Of a DNA stretch of 64,000 bases, positions 36,642 through 46,912 are shown in pieces; the first letter of the stretch is position 1; every line of letters starts with the position of its first letter. The stretch spans positions 138,148 through 202,147 of the forward strand of contig CAVPUH010000013.1 in the NCBI GenBank assembly GCA_963708795.1, written 5' to 3'. A program made the translations under genes and the position numbers. Under the pieces are notes generated by a model. That model saw only the letters and a program-made list of their open reading frames with translations. It searched no databases and was not told the DNA's origin. This DNA is from DAIQRJ01 sp963708795 (GTDB lineage: Bacteria; Actinomycetota; Actinomycetes; Propionibacteriales; DAIQRJ01).

Positions 36642-38266
36642 TTGGAAGTGCGCGGCGAGGTCTATATGACCCACAAGGCGTTCGAGGCGCTGAACAAGCG
36701 CCAGGAAAAGGACGGCAAGCCGACTTACGCCAATCCGCGCAATTCCGCCGCCGGTTCGGTGCGCCAGCTCGATCCCGTCCATCACCGCCGTCGCGGGCGC
36801 TGAATTTCTTCGCCTATACCTGGGGCGAGATATCGCGAACTGCCCGCCAAGACCCAGAGCGGCATGCTGGAAAAGTTCGAGAGACTATGGCTTTATCGTC
36901 AATCCGCTGGTCGCGGCGCTGCGAGACACTGGACGAGATTCTCAAATTCTATCGCGATATCGAAAGCAAGCGCGCCAAGCTGGGCTATGACATTGACGGC
37001 GTGGTCTACAAGGTGGACCGGCTGGATCTGCAGGAACGGCTGGGCTTTGTCTCGCGCAGCCCACGCTGGGCCATCGCCCACAAATTCCCCGCCGAACAGG
37101 CCGAGACGGTGCTGGAGGATATCGAGATCCAGGTCGGCCGCACCGGCAAGCTGGCGCCGGTGGCGCGGCTGAAGCCGGTCACGGTGGGCGGCGTGGTGGT
37201 GCAGAACGCCACCTTGCACAATGAAGACGAGATCGAACGGCTGGATGCGCGGATCGGCGACACGGTGGTGATCCAGCGCGCCGGCGACGTGATCCCGCAG
37301 ATCTTGCGGGTGATCCCGGACAAGCGGCCCAAGAGCGCCAAGCCCTACAAATTTCCCGACAAATGCCCGGTCTGCGGCAGCCATGCGGTGCGCGAAGTGG
37401 ACGAGAAGACCGGCAAGATGGATGTCGACCGGCGCTGCACCGGCGGGCTGATCTGCGATGCCCAGACGGTGGAGCGGCTGAAATATTTCGTCGGCCGCGA
37501 CCAGTTCGATATCGAGGGCCTGGGCGGCACCATGATCGAGCTGTTCCATGACAAGGGCCTGCTGAAAGAGCCCGCCGATATTTTCGCGCTGACCGAGAAG
37601 CCGGAGAAAGTCAGCAAGGTGCTGGCCGAGCATCGCGCCGCGCTGTCGGAAGAGCGCCGCGCCGCCGAAGGCAAGGAACCGGTCAAGAAGCCAAGGCCAA
37701 GAAGGAAGACCGCGAAGACAAGGTGGTCGAAAACCTGATGGCGGCGATCGAGCGCCGCCGCACCATCGGCCTGGACCGGTTGATCAATGCGCTGGGCATC
37801 CGCCATGTCGGCGAAACCACGGCGCGGCTGCTGGCGCGGCATTACCGCTCCATCGACGCCTTCCTGGACGGCATGAAGGCCGACGATGCGCTGGAGGAAT
37901 TGCAGCACATCGAAGGCATTGGCGGGGTGGTGGCGGAAGCCATCCATGATTTCTTCGACGAGCCGCACAATGTGAAGGCGCTGGACCGGCTGCTGGAATG
38001 GCTGGACGGTGACCGACATGGCGGCGCCGGCCAAATCCTCGCCGGTGTCGGGCAAGACGGTGGTGTTCACCGGCACCCTGGAAAAGATGACCCGCCAGGA
38101 AGCCAAGGCGCGGGCGGAAAGCCTGGGCGCGAAAGTGTCGGGCTCGGTGTCGGCCAAGACCGATATCGTGGTGGCGGGGCCGGGCGCGGGCTCGAAGCTG
38201 AAAGACGCGCAGAAGCACAATGTCCAGGTGCTGGACGAGGATGCCTGGTTGAAGCTGATCTCCTAA
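36642..38266 (+). CDS. ligA: NAD-dependent DNA ligase LigA, N-terminally truncated, frameshifted
   Basis: Seals nicks during replication and repair. The given sequence begins at LEVRGEVYMTHKAFEALNK, inside the nucleotidyltransferase domain, so the NAD-binding Ia domain and the KxDG catalytic Lys are missing because of the junction. Present are AKLGYDIDGVVYKVDR, the OB fold (TGKLAPVARLKPVTVGGVVVQNATLHN), the zinc finger CPVC...RRCTGGLIC, the helix-hairpin-helix region (GLDRLINALGIRHVGETTARLLA) and the BRCT domain (GKTVVFTGTLEKMTRQEAK ... DAWLKLIS). Frame changes occur near 36790, 36860, 36915, 37690 and 38010. The style is alphaproteobacterial. Confidence 0.88.
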
Positions 38267-38267
38267 T

Positions 38268-38385
38268 GTCATCCCCGGCGAGCGCGGCGAAGCGCTGCGA
38301 GGGACGGGGACCCAGGTCGCGATCTATCGGTCGTCACCTGGGTCCCTTCCCTGCGCATGGCTCGCGCATGCTCGCCGGGGATGAC
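38268..38385. repeat. REP-like long palindrome between convergent ligA and aminopeptidase P genes
   Basis: Outer arms GTCATCCCCGGCGAGC (38268-38283) and GCTCGCCGGGGATGAC (38370-38385) are perfect complements. Inner arms GGGACCCAGGT (38307-38317) and ACCTGGGTCCC (38336-38346) also pair. GTCATCCCCG...GGGACCCAG elements are common dispersed repeats in Alphaproteobacteria (recalled). Here it sits directly after both stop codons and can act as a bidirectional terminator. Confidence 0.75.
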
Positions 38386-38392
38386 AGTGGGG

Positions 38393-40104
38393 CTAAATCG
38401 CCCGCGTCGCCCGATCCAGCCACTTGCGCGTCTCGTCATCCACCAGCGGGCGCGATCGTGTCGCGCACCCGCGCGTGATAGATGTTCAGCCAGCCGCGCT
38501 CGGCATCGGTCAGCAGCGACGATTCCACCAGGTTCAGGTCGATCGGCACCAGGGTGATGGTCTCGAAGCCCATCATCGGGCGGTCGCCGCCCAGATCTTC
38601 CGGCTCGCGTCACCACCACCAGATTCTCGATGCGGATGCCGAAGGCGCCGGTCTTGTAGAAGCCGGGCTCGTTGGAACAGACCATGCCGGGCTTCAAGGC
38701 CTGCATCACCGGCCGCTTGGAGATGTTCTGCGGCCCTTCATGCACCGACAGATACGAGCCCACGCCATGGCCGGTGCCATGGTCGTAATCCAGCCCCGCT
38801 TCCCACAGCGGCCGGCGGGCGAAACTGTCCAGCTGCATGCCGATGGTGCCGTCGGGGAAGCGCGCGGTGGCCAGCGCGATATGGCCTTTCAGCACCCGGG
38901 TGAAACGGTCGCGCATTTCCGGCGTCGGCTCGCCCACCATGATGGTGCGGGTGACGTCGGTGGTGCCGTCGGGATATTGCGCGCCGCGAATCCAGCAGGA
39001 ACATCTCGCTCGGGCGGATGGTGCGGTTGGTGGAGCGCGTCACCCGGTAATGCACGATGGCGCCGTTGCTGCCCGCGCCGGAAATGGTGTCGAACGACAC
39101 GTCGCTGAGCACGCCGGTGGCGCGGCGGAAGCCTTCCAGGGTTTCGGCCGCCTGGATTTCGGTCAGCTCGCCGCCCGCGGCATTGGCTTCGAACCAGGCC
39201 AGATAGCGCGCCAGCGCCGCGCCGTCGCGGATGTGCGCCTTGCGCATGCCTTCGATTTCCAGGCGGGTTCTTGCAGGCCTTGGGCAGCTGGCAGGGATCG
39301 GCGCCCTGCTTGATCTTGGCGCCCGCCTTGGTCAGCCGGTCGAAGATGGCGGCGGCGGCGGTGGCGGGATCCACCAGCACGCTCTTGCCTTTCATCGCAT
39401 CCAGCGCGGCGGCGAAGTGCGACGGGCTCATGCACCTGCACCGAATTGCCCAGATGCGCCAGCAGTTCGGGCGAGCGCTTGGCGGGATCCAGGAACAGGT
39501 CGGCGCCGCCATCGTCATGCAGGATGGCGAAGGCCAGGGTGAAAGGCGTGTGCGGCACGTCATGGCCGCGGATGTTCAACAGCCAGCAGACGGAATCGGC
39601 CAGGGTGATCACGGCGGCTTCCGCGCCCGCCTTCTTCAGGCCGTCGCCCAGGCGTCAGGCGCTTGGCTTCGCTCTGTTCGCCGGCCAGATTGAGGGCATG
39701 CGGCTTGGCCGGGGTCATGCGGCGGCGCGGGCTGGTCGCTCCACACCGCGTCGATGGGATTGCTGTCCACCGCCACCAGACGTGCCGCCGGCTTTTTCCA
39801 CCGCGGCTTTCAGATGCATCACGCCATGCTGGGTGTGCAGCCAGGGGTCGTAGCCCAGCTTGGCGCCTTTCGGCAGATTGTCGGGTATCCAGCCCTGCGG
39901 TCCTTCCGCCACCAGGTCGCGCGGCTCGAACAGCGAGGTGTCGGTCTGGTTGCGGACCTGCAAGCGTGTAGCGGCCATCGACAAAGACCGCGGCCTTGTC
40001 CTTCAGCACCACCGCCGCGCCGGCCGAACCGGTGAAGGCGGTCAGCCAGGCCAGCCGCTCGGCATAGGCAGGCAGATCTGACCAAATCGCCATGGGCGAT
40101 AGCC
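38393..40104 (-). CDS. Xaa-Pro aminopeptidase (aminopeptidase P, M24B), N-terminally truncated, frameshifted
   Basis: Dinuclear-metal peptidase that removes an N-terminal residue before proline. The visible start is LPAYAERLAWLTAFTGSAGAAVVLKDKAAVFVDGRYT, lacking the first 40-60 residues because of the junction. Metal ligands are recognisable: Asp in EMFLLDS and (other frame) YPDGTTDVTRT, His in DHGTGHGVGSYL, Glu in SNEPGFYK and IRIENLVVV. The C-terminus LVDDETRKW...ATRAI ends at the TAG at 38395-38393. About ten frame changes occur. It is convergent with ligA. Confidence 0.85.
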
Positions 40105-40139
40105 ATGCTGCGCGCTTCGGTTCGGTTACCTGTATTGCT
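40105..40139. other. Nanopore adapter remnant at chimeric junction (right)
   Basis: The stretch ending TTCGGTTACCTGTATTGCT (to 40139) aligns with the adapter end CTTCGTTCAGTTACGTATTGCT allowing a few inserted bases. Alphaproteobacterial aminopeptidase P stops before it, and an unrelated FAD protein starts right after it in mid-domain. Confidence 0.8.
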
Positions 40140-40140
40140 C

Positions 40141-41124
40141 GGCGAGCGCCAGACCAGCGCCTGCGCGGTCCCGACGCCGTGGCTCGAGGCGATGGGCGTC
40201 GCGCGCGATCCGCCAGGAGCTCCCGTGCATGAGCTTCCACACCCCGCACGGCTCAGCGCGCTACCGGCTGCCGTGGAGCTGGTCGTCGTTCGACTACCGC
40301 GACGCTGTGCCGGCTGCTGTGGGCGCAGTGCGACGCCCGCTTCGAGACGGCCAAGGTCGAGCGGCGCGACGGGCGACACGGTCCACACCGACCGCGGCGA
40401 CCTCTGCGCGCCGGCTGATCGTCGACGCGCTCGGCTGGCGCCGCGTGCTCGGCCCCGGCGAACGTACCAGCCGCCGGAGGCGCCGCTGTCGCGCGGCCTC
40501 GAGGTCCACCCGACGGCGGCGGCGACGACCTCGACGTCTGGATCGACCGCTCGCTCGTGCGCCGCGGCTACGCCTGGACCGTGCCGGCCGGCGGCGAGCA
40601 GCGCGTCGGCGTCGGCTCCTACGACCCGCGCGACCACGTCAAGGAGCCGACGCGTGGAGCTGGCGGGGCGGCTCGGCGTGACGCCCGTGCGCTACCAGGG
40701 CAACTGGTTCCCGCACCGGCTGCGCCCGGCGGCCGAGGACGGCGTGTTCTTCGTCGGCGACAGCGCCGGCCACTGCTTCCCGCTGTCCGGCGAGGGGATC
40801 CGCACCGCGTTCTACTTCGGCATCGCCTGCGGCCGCGAGCTGCGCGCGGTGCTCGCGGGCGAGCGCACGCCGCGAGGCCGCGCTCGCGCGCTACGCGCGC
40901 GTCTCCGCGCCGCCACGCCCGCGCGTTCCGCACGGCGCGCTGGCGCTCCAGCGCGCTGATCCCCGCGCTGCCGCCGCGGCTGCTCGACCGCGCGCTGCGT
41001 CGGCGCTCGTCGAGCCGCCGGCCGGCTCAGCCGACCGCGCGCGGCTACGGCCTGCGTCACCCGTCGCTCCCGACGCGCCGACCGCGGCCAGTGTGCGCGC
41101 CGGTCGGCGCCGTCCCGCACCTAG
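40141..41124 (+). CDS. FAD-dependent oxidoreductase, geranylgeranyl reductase/lycopene cyclase-like, 5' truncated
   Basis: Flavoprotein lacking its N-terminal dinucleotide-binding GxGxxG because the left end is a read junction. Remaining pieces: ALCRLLWAQCDARFETAKVE (other frame), LIVDALGWRRVLG, RRGYAWTVPAGGEQRVGVGSYDPRDHVKEPT, then the FAD-binding GVFFVGDSAGHCFPLSGEGIRTAFYFGIACGREL, which is diagnostic. It is probably involved in isoprenoid or pigment reduction. It ends near the TAG at 41122-41124, which is also the -10 of the next operon. Confidence 0.72.
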
Positions 41125-41139
41125 AATCCGCCTGGACCG

Positions 41140-41748
41140 ATGGACGACTGCAGATCGCCTACGACGAGCGCGGGCTCGTGCCCGTGCGTCGTCCAGGACT
41201 GGAGCACCGGCGAGGTGCTGACGCTCGCCTACATGAACGCGGAGGCGCTCGCGCGCACGCGCGAGACCGGCGAGATGCACTTCTGGAGCCGCTCGCGCCA
41301 GGAGCTGTGGCACAAGGGCGCGACGCGCGGCAACACGCAGGCGCGTGCGCGCGCTCCGCTACGACTGCGACGCCGACGCGCTGCTCGCGCTCGTCGAGCC
41401 GGCCGGCCCGGCCTGCCACACCGGCGAGCGCACCTGCTTCTACCGCGGCGAGCTCGAGCCGCCGCGCCGCACGAGGCGCTGCCCGCGCTCGAGCGCACGA
41501 TCGCCGAGCGCGCGCGCCGACCGCCCGCGCGGCTCCTACACGGCCGAGCTGCTCGCCGACCCGCCGCTGATCGGCGAGAAGGTCCAGGAGGAGGCCGAGG
41601 AGGTCGCCCGCGCCGCCCGCGAGGAGACCGACGAGCGCGTCGCCGAGGAGGCCGCCGACGTGCTCTACCACCTGACCGTGCTGCTGCGCAGCCGCGGGCT
41701 CAGCCTCGCCGACGCCGGAGACGGGTGCTCGATGGCCGTCGCCGCTGA
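41140..41748 (+). CDS. hisIE: Bifunctional HisIE: phosphoribosyl-AMP cyclohydrolase / phosphoribosyl-ATP pyrophosphatase
   Basis: Catalyses steps 2 and 3 of histidine biosynthesis. HisI part: QDWSTGEVLTLAYMNAEALARTRETGEMHFWSRSRQELWHKGATRGNTQ and the zinc Cys in DCDADALLALVEPAGPACHTGERTCFYR. HisE part: SYTAELLADPPLIGEKVQEEAEEV with VAEEAADVLYHLTVLL. The ATG at 41140 lies 12 bases after a TAGAAT -10 (41122-41127), so the mRNA is nearly leaderless. Single-base insertions at about 41186 and 41341 break the frame. It heads the trp gene string and ends overlapping trpE. Confidence 0.87.
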   Translation: MDDCRSPTTSAGSCPCVVQDWSTGEVLTLAYMNAEALARTRETGEMHFWSRSRQELWHKGATRGNTQARARAPLRLRRRRAARARRAGRPGLPHRRAHLLLPRRARAAAPHEALPALERTIAERARRPPARLLHGRAARRPAADRREGPGGGRGGRPRRPRGDRRARRRGGRRRALPPDRAAAQPRAQPRRRRRRVLDGRRR

Positions 41749-43163
41749 CGCCTCGCCGCAAGCGTCGCTCGCGCGGTCGCGCGAGCACGCGTCCACTCCT
41801 CATCGACGACAGCGAGACGCCGGTCTCGGCGTTCCTCAAGCTGCGCGGCGCCGGCCCGGCGTTCCTGCTCGAGTCGGCCGAGCAGGGCCAGCGCGTCGGC
41901 CGCTACTCGTTCATCGGCTTCCGGCCGCGCAAGGTCATGCGCTGGTCGCTCGGCGACGACGGCGACCCGTACGCGATCGCCGCCGCCGCGGTCGCCGGCA
42001 CCGCCAGGCGCCGCTCGCCGACCTGCCGCCGTTCGCCGGCGGCGCGGTCGGCTTCTTCGGCTACGACTTCGTGCGCACCGTCGAGCCGCTGCGGCGAGCC
42101 CAACCCCGACCCGCTCGGCCTGCCCGACCTGGCGCTGATGCTCACCGACGTGCTCGTCGTCTTCGACCACCTCAAGCACACGGTCACGTGCTCGCCAACG
42201 TCTACGCCGACGAGCCGACGGCGAGGCCCGCGCCCGCGAGCGATCGCCGAGGTGCGCGAGCGGCTCGCCGGCCCGCTGCCGCGGCCCGAGCCGCCCGCCG
42301 AGCGCCCGCGAGCCGCGAGTTCGAGCCGCAACATGCCGCGCGAGGCGTTCGAGGCGATGGTCGCCCGGATCGTCGAGTACGTCCACGCCGGCGACGCCTT
42401 CCAGGTCGTCCCGTGCCAGCGCTGGAGCGGCGCCGACCGCCGGTCGAGCCGTTCTCGATCTACCGCGGCCTGCGCGCCGTCAACCCGTCGCCCGTACATG
42501 TACTTCCTGGACTTCGGGGACTTCCAGGTCGTCGGCGCCTCGCCCGAGCCGCTGGTGCACGGTCACGGGCCGCAGCCGCCTCGACGCGCCCGATCGCCGG
42601 CACGCGCCCGCGCGGCGGCCGACGCCGAGGAGGACGTCGCGATCGCCGCCGAGCTGCTCGCCGACGAGAAGGAGCGCGCCGAGCACGTGATGCTCGTCGA
42701 CCTCGGCCGCAACGACCTCGGCCGCGTCTGCGAGTACGGCACCGTCGAGGTCGAGACGTTCATGGCCGTCGAGACCTACACCCACGTCATGCACATCGTC
42801 TCCAGCGTCCGCGGCGAGCTGCGCCCGACGTGCAGGCGATCGACGCGCTGCGCTCGGTCCTGCCCGCCGGCACGCTGTCCGGCGCGCCGAAGGTCCGCGC
42901 GATGCAGATCATCGACGAGCTCGAGCCCGTCAAGCGCGGCGCCTACGGCGGCGCGATCGGCTAGCTCTCCTACACCGGCGACCTCGACACCTGCATCCAC
43001 ATCCGCACCGTCGTCGTCAAGGACGGCATCGCCCACGTCCAGGCCGGCGGCGGCACCGTGGCCGACGCCAAGCCCGACTACGAGTACGAGGAGTCGCGCG
43101 CCAAGGCCCGCGGCGTGCTGCGGGCGATCGAGCTGGCGGCGCGCCAGCGCGAGCTGGCCATGA
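41732..43163 (+). CDS. trpE: Anthranilate synthase component I
   Basis: Converts chorismate plus ammonia to anthranilate, the first tryptophan step. Evidence: FLLESAEQGQRVGRYSFIGF, FAGGAVGFFGYDFVRTVEP, EAMVARIVEYVHAGDAFQVV, YMYFLDFGDFQVVGASPEPLV, HVMLVDLGRNDLGRVCEYGTVEV, LPAGTLSGAPKVRAM and HVQAGGGTVADAKPDYEYEE. An in-frame TAG at 42962-42964 replaces the Tyr of GGAIGYLSY, most likely a base error. About ten frame changes. At the 3' end the frame runs through ATGA into trpG without a stop, so either a trpEG fusion or an indel. Confidence 0.88.
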
Positions 43164-43724
43164 GGCGCGTCCTCGTCATCGACAACTACGACTCCTTCAC
43201 CTACAACCTCGTCCAGTACCTGGGCGAGCTGGGGGCGGAGGTCGAGGTCGTGCGCAACGACCCGCGCACGGTCGACGAGCTGCTCGCGCGGCGACCGGAC
43301 CGCGTCGTCGTCTCGCCCGGCCCGTGCACGCCCAACGAGGCCGGGATCTCGGTCGAGGTCATGCGGCGCTTCCCCGAGGCCGGCATGCCGACGCTCGGCG
43401 TCTGCCTCGGCCACCAGTCGCTCGCCCAGGCGTTCGGCGGCAAGGTCGTCCGCCACGACCCGGTCCACGGCAAGACGACCGAGATCGAGCACGACGGCAC
43501 CGGGCTCTTCGCGGGCCTGCCGAACCCGCTGACCGTCGGGCGCTACCACTCGCTGGTCGTCGACCCCGAGCTGCCGGACGTGCTCGAGCGCGACCGCGCG
43601 CGGCGGCGGCGTGCTCATGGCGATCCGCCACCGCGAGCTGCCCGCCGAGGGCGTCCAGTTCCACCCCGAGTCCGTCCTCACGCCGCGACGGCAAGCGGCC
43701 TGCTGGCGACACTTCCTTGCCTAA
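43160..43724 (+). CDS. trpG: Anthranilate synthase component II (glutamine amidotransferase)
   Basis: Supplies ammonia from glutamine to TrpE. MRRVLVIDNYDSFTYNLVQYLGELG, VVVSPGPCTPNEAGIS, the nucleophile Cys in MPTLGVCLGHQSLAQAFGG, TVGRYHSLVV, and in the shifted frame the catalytic His/Glu GVQFHPES. Most of the gene is intact; indels lie near 43590, 43688, 43700 and 43711. The stop TAA is at 43722-43724. Confidence 0.9.
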
Positions 43725-43728
43725 CCCC

Positions 43729-44773
43729 GTGCTCACCGCGGCGATCGACGCGCTCGCCTCGCGCCACGACCTCACCGCCGACCAGACCGCGGCCGTGCTG
43801 GCCGAGATCATGGCCGGCAACGCCTCCGAGGTCGAGATCGCCGCCCTGCTGATCGCGCTGCGCACCAAGGGGGAGACGGTCGACGAGATCGCCGGCCTCG
43901 CCCGCACGATGCGCGCGCTCGCGACGCCGGTCACGACCGAGCCGCGACGACCTGGTCGACACCGCCGGCACCGGCGGCGGCCGCCCGACCTTCAACGTCT
44001 CGACGACCGCGGCGCTGATCGCGGCCGGCGCCGGCTGCGCGGTCGCCAAGCACGGCAACCGCTCGGCCACCAGCCAGTCCGGCTCGGCCGACGTGCTGGA
44101 GGCGCTCGGCGTGCGCATCGACCTCGACGCCCGAGGCGGTCGCGCGCTGCATCGACGAGCGTCGGCTTCGGCTTCATGTTCGCCCCGCGCGCACCACCAG
44201 GCGACGCGCTACGTCGTCCCGGTGCGCAAGGAGCTCGCGGTGCGGACGATCTTCAACTTCCTCGGCCCGCTCGACCAACCCGGCGGGCGCCACGCGCCAG
44301 GTGATCGGCGTGTCGGATCCGGCGTTCGTCGAGACCATCGCCGGCGCGCTCGCCGAGCTCGGCGCCGAGAAGGCGCTGGTCGTCTCCAGCGACGACGGAC
44401 TGGACGAGCTGAGCATGTCCGGCGCGACCAACGGTCGTCGAGGTCGACGCGGCGAGCTGCGCACCTACGCCGTCACCCCGGAGGAGGTCGGCCTCGCGCG
44501 CTCGGCCGCTCGAGGACGGTGCGCGGCGGGCCGCCGGCCGACAACGCCGCCGCCGACGCGGCGCGTCTTCGCCGGCGAGACCGGCCCGGCGCGCGACCTC
44601 GCGGTGCTCAACGCCGGCGCCGCGATCTACGTCGGCGGCCGCGCCGACACGCTCGAGGCCGGCGTGCGCGCCGCCGAGGCGGCGATCGACGACGGCGCCG
44701 CCGCGCGCGGCGCTCGACAGCGCTCGTCGCGCTCGACCCAGGAGCTGTCCCGCCACGCACGCGTGCCGCATGA
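43729..44773 (+). CDS. trpD: Anthranilate phosphoribosyltransferase
   Basis: Adds phosphoribose from PRPP to anthranilate. LTAAIDALASRHDLTADQTAAVLAEIMAGNASEVEIAALLIALRTKGET, the PRPP loop DTAGTGGG (shifted frame), FNVSTTAALIAAGAGCAVAKHGNRSATSQSGSADVLEALGV, FMFAP...YVVPVRKELAVRTIFNFLGPL, LDELSMSGAT and ARDLAVLNAGAAIYVGG. The GTG at 43729 is the start; the stop at 44771-44773 overlaps trpC (ATGA). Confidence 0.9.
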
Positions 44774-45571
44774 ACGTCCTCGAAGCGCATCGTCGAGTCG
44801 CACCCGCCAGGACGTCGAGCGCCGCCGCCGCGAGCGTCCCGCTCGCCGAGCTCGAGGCGCGCGCTCGAGCGCCCGCGCCGAGGGCCGGCCGTTCGCCGAG
44901 GCGCTGACCCGCCCCGGCATCGCGATGATCGCCGAGCACAAGCGCCGCTCGCCGTCGGCCGGCGCGATCCGCGAGGACCGACGTCGTCGAGCAGGTCGTC
45001 ACCGCCTACGAGCGCGGCGGCGCCGCCGCGCTGTCGGTGCTCACCGAGCCGAACGCACTTCGGCGGCTCGCTCGACGACCTGCGCGCCGCGCGCGCCGCG
45101 ACCGACCTGCCGGTGCTGCGCAAGGACTTCATCGTCGACCCGTACCAGGTGTACGAGTCCGCGGCGGCCGGCGCCGACGCGATCCTGCTGATCGTCGCCG
45201 CGCTGCGATCCGCGACGACCTCGGCCGACCTGCACCGCGAGGCGCGCGACCTCGACCTCGACGTGCTCGTCGAGGTCCACGACGAGCGACGAGCTCGAGC
45301 GCGCGCTCGAGCTCGACGCCGACGTGCATCGGCATCAACAACCGCGACCTGACCGACTTCACCGTCGACCTCGAGCGCACCTACGACCTGCTCGCCGACG
45401 TGCCGGCGGGCAAGATCGTCGTCTCGGAGTCGGGCATCCCGACGCGCGAGCAGCTCGAGGAGCTCGAGCGGGTCGGCGTCGACGCGGTGCTGTCGGCGAG
45501 ACGCTGATGCGCGCCGCGACATCGAGGCCGCCTGCCGCGACCTCGTCGGCGCGACCTCGAGCGACGTCTAG
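44770..45571 (+). CDS. trpC: Indole-3-glycerol phosphate synthase
   Basis: TIM-barrel enzyme forming the indole ring. MNVLE is followed after a shift by IVES...RQDVERRRRERP; IAMIAEHKRRSPSAGAIRED holds the catalytic Lys; TAYERGGAAALSVLTEP, DLPVLRKDFIVDPYQVYESAAAGADAILLIVAAL, GINNRDLTDFTVDLERTYDL and KIVVSESGIPTREQLEEL are all family motifs. About nine frame changes. It is coupled to trpD and ends at the TAG at 45569-45571. Confidence 0.9.
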
Positions 45572-45640
45572 CGGACACGGCGCTTAGCCGCGTTCGAGCG
45601 CGCCCGGCGCCAGCGCTCGCGATCGCCGTCACTGCCCAGC

Positions 45641-46907
45641 GTGCCGAAGCTCGTCGCCATCCCGCTCGCTGTCCGCCGTGCTCGGCGGCGGCGTGCGTCG
45701 TCGCCGTCCTGCTCGGCACCGGCGTCGCCGGCGACGACACGACGACCACGATCGTCCAGCAGGCGCCGCTGGCGCGCGGCCTCCGGCGAGCAGCGACGCC
45801 GAGCGGCGCTGACCGCGCGCGACATCTACAAGCGCGACGCGCCCGGCGTCGTGCTACATCCGCTCGCAGGTCGCTGACCCAGTCGAGTCGCCGTTCGACG
45901 TCTTCGGCACGCGCAGCAGCAGGGCGAAGGCGACCGGCTCGGGCTTCGTGCTCGACGACGACGGGCTACGATCCTCACGAACGCCCACGTGGTCGACGGC
46001 GCGACCGACGGTCACCGTGCACGTTCGGCACCACAAGGTCGTCGGCACGCGATGATCGTCGGCAAGGACGCCGTCGACCGACCTCGCGGTGCTCAAGGTC
46101 GACCCGAAGGGCCTCAAGCTCAAGCCGCTCGACGCTCGGCGACTCGCGGTCGCGTCGCAGGTCGGCGACCCGACGGTCGCGATCGGCAACCCGTTCGGCC
46201 TCGACCGCACGCTCACGACCGGCGTCGTCTCCGCGCTGCAGCGCCAGATCACGGCGCCCGACGGCTTCGCGATCGAGAACGTCATCCAGACCGACGCGGC
46301 GATCAACCCCGGCAACTCCGGCGGCCCGCTGCTCGACGCGGCCGGCCGCGTGATCGGCATCAACTCGCAGATCGCGACCGGCGGCGAACGGCGGCCGGCA
46401 GCGTCGGCATCGGCTTCGCGGTCCCGATCGACACCGCCAAGCAGGTCGTCGCCGCAGCTCGAAGGCGCACGGGCGCGTCGACGGCCGTGGCCTCGGCGTC
46501 GACCTGCGTCGCCGATCGACCCGGCGGTGCGCCAGCTCGGCGGTGCCCGAGTCGCACGGGCGTGCTGGTCCAGGCGGTCCGCCCGGGCGGCGCCCGCCGC
46601 GCGCGCCGGGATCACCAGGGCCGGCGACCGCGCTGGTCACGCTCGCGAGTCGGGCGACGGCAGCTCGTCGCGATCGGCGGCGACGTGCGTGATCAAGCCG
46701 TCGACGGCTCAGGCGGTGCGCAGCATCGCGACGGACGTGCGCTCGGGCGCTCGGCGCGCCGCGAAGCCGGGCGACATCGGGTGCAGACGTCGCGGTGAAC
46801 TGCGCGGACGGCAAGCACCGCGGCACGGCGTACCGTCAGCGCTGGGCAAGCGCCCGGCGCGCGCGCGGGCCCGAGGTCACGGGCCGTGCGTTCCCTACGC
46901 CCGTTGA
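45641..46907 (+). CDS. Trypsin-like serine protease with PDZ domain (HtrA/DegP-like), membrane-anchored
   Basis: The N-terminal anchor LVAIPLAV...GGGVCVVAVLLGTGVAGDD is followed by a low-complexity Thr stretch. Protease domain: catalytic His in TNAHVVDGATD, Asp in DLAVLKVDPKGLKLKPL, VGDPTVAIGNPFGLDRTLTTGVVSALQRQI, and Ser in INPGNSGGPLLDAAGRVIGINSQIATGG. The PDZ domain includes GVLVQAVRPGGPAARAGI. It handles envelope protein quality control. It lies inside the trp gene string between trpC and trpF, an unusual place. GTG start at 45641; many frame changes. Confidence 0.82.
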
Positions 46908-46912
46908 GCCGC

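Noticed and set aside
36642..40104. Horizontal transfer of ligA/aminopeptidase P into an actinobacterium
   Set aside because: Both ends carry Nanopore adapter sequence and both genes are cut at those points, so a read chimera explains it better.
42962..42964. TAG in trpE as stop-codon recoding
   Set aside because: No recoding machinery or stem-loop is seen, the residue is an invariant Tyr (TAC) position, and the region is full of sequencing errors.
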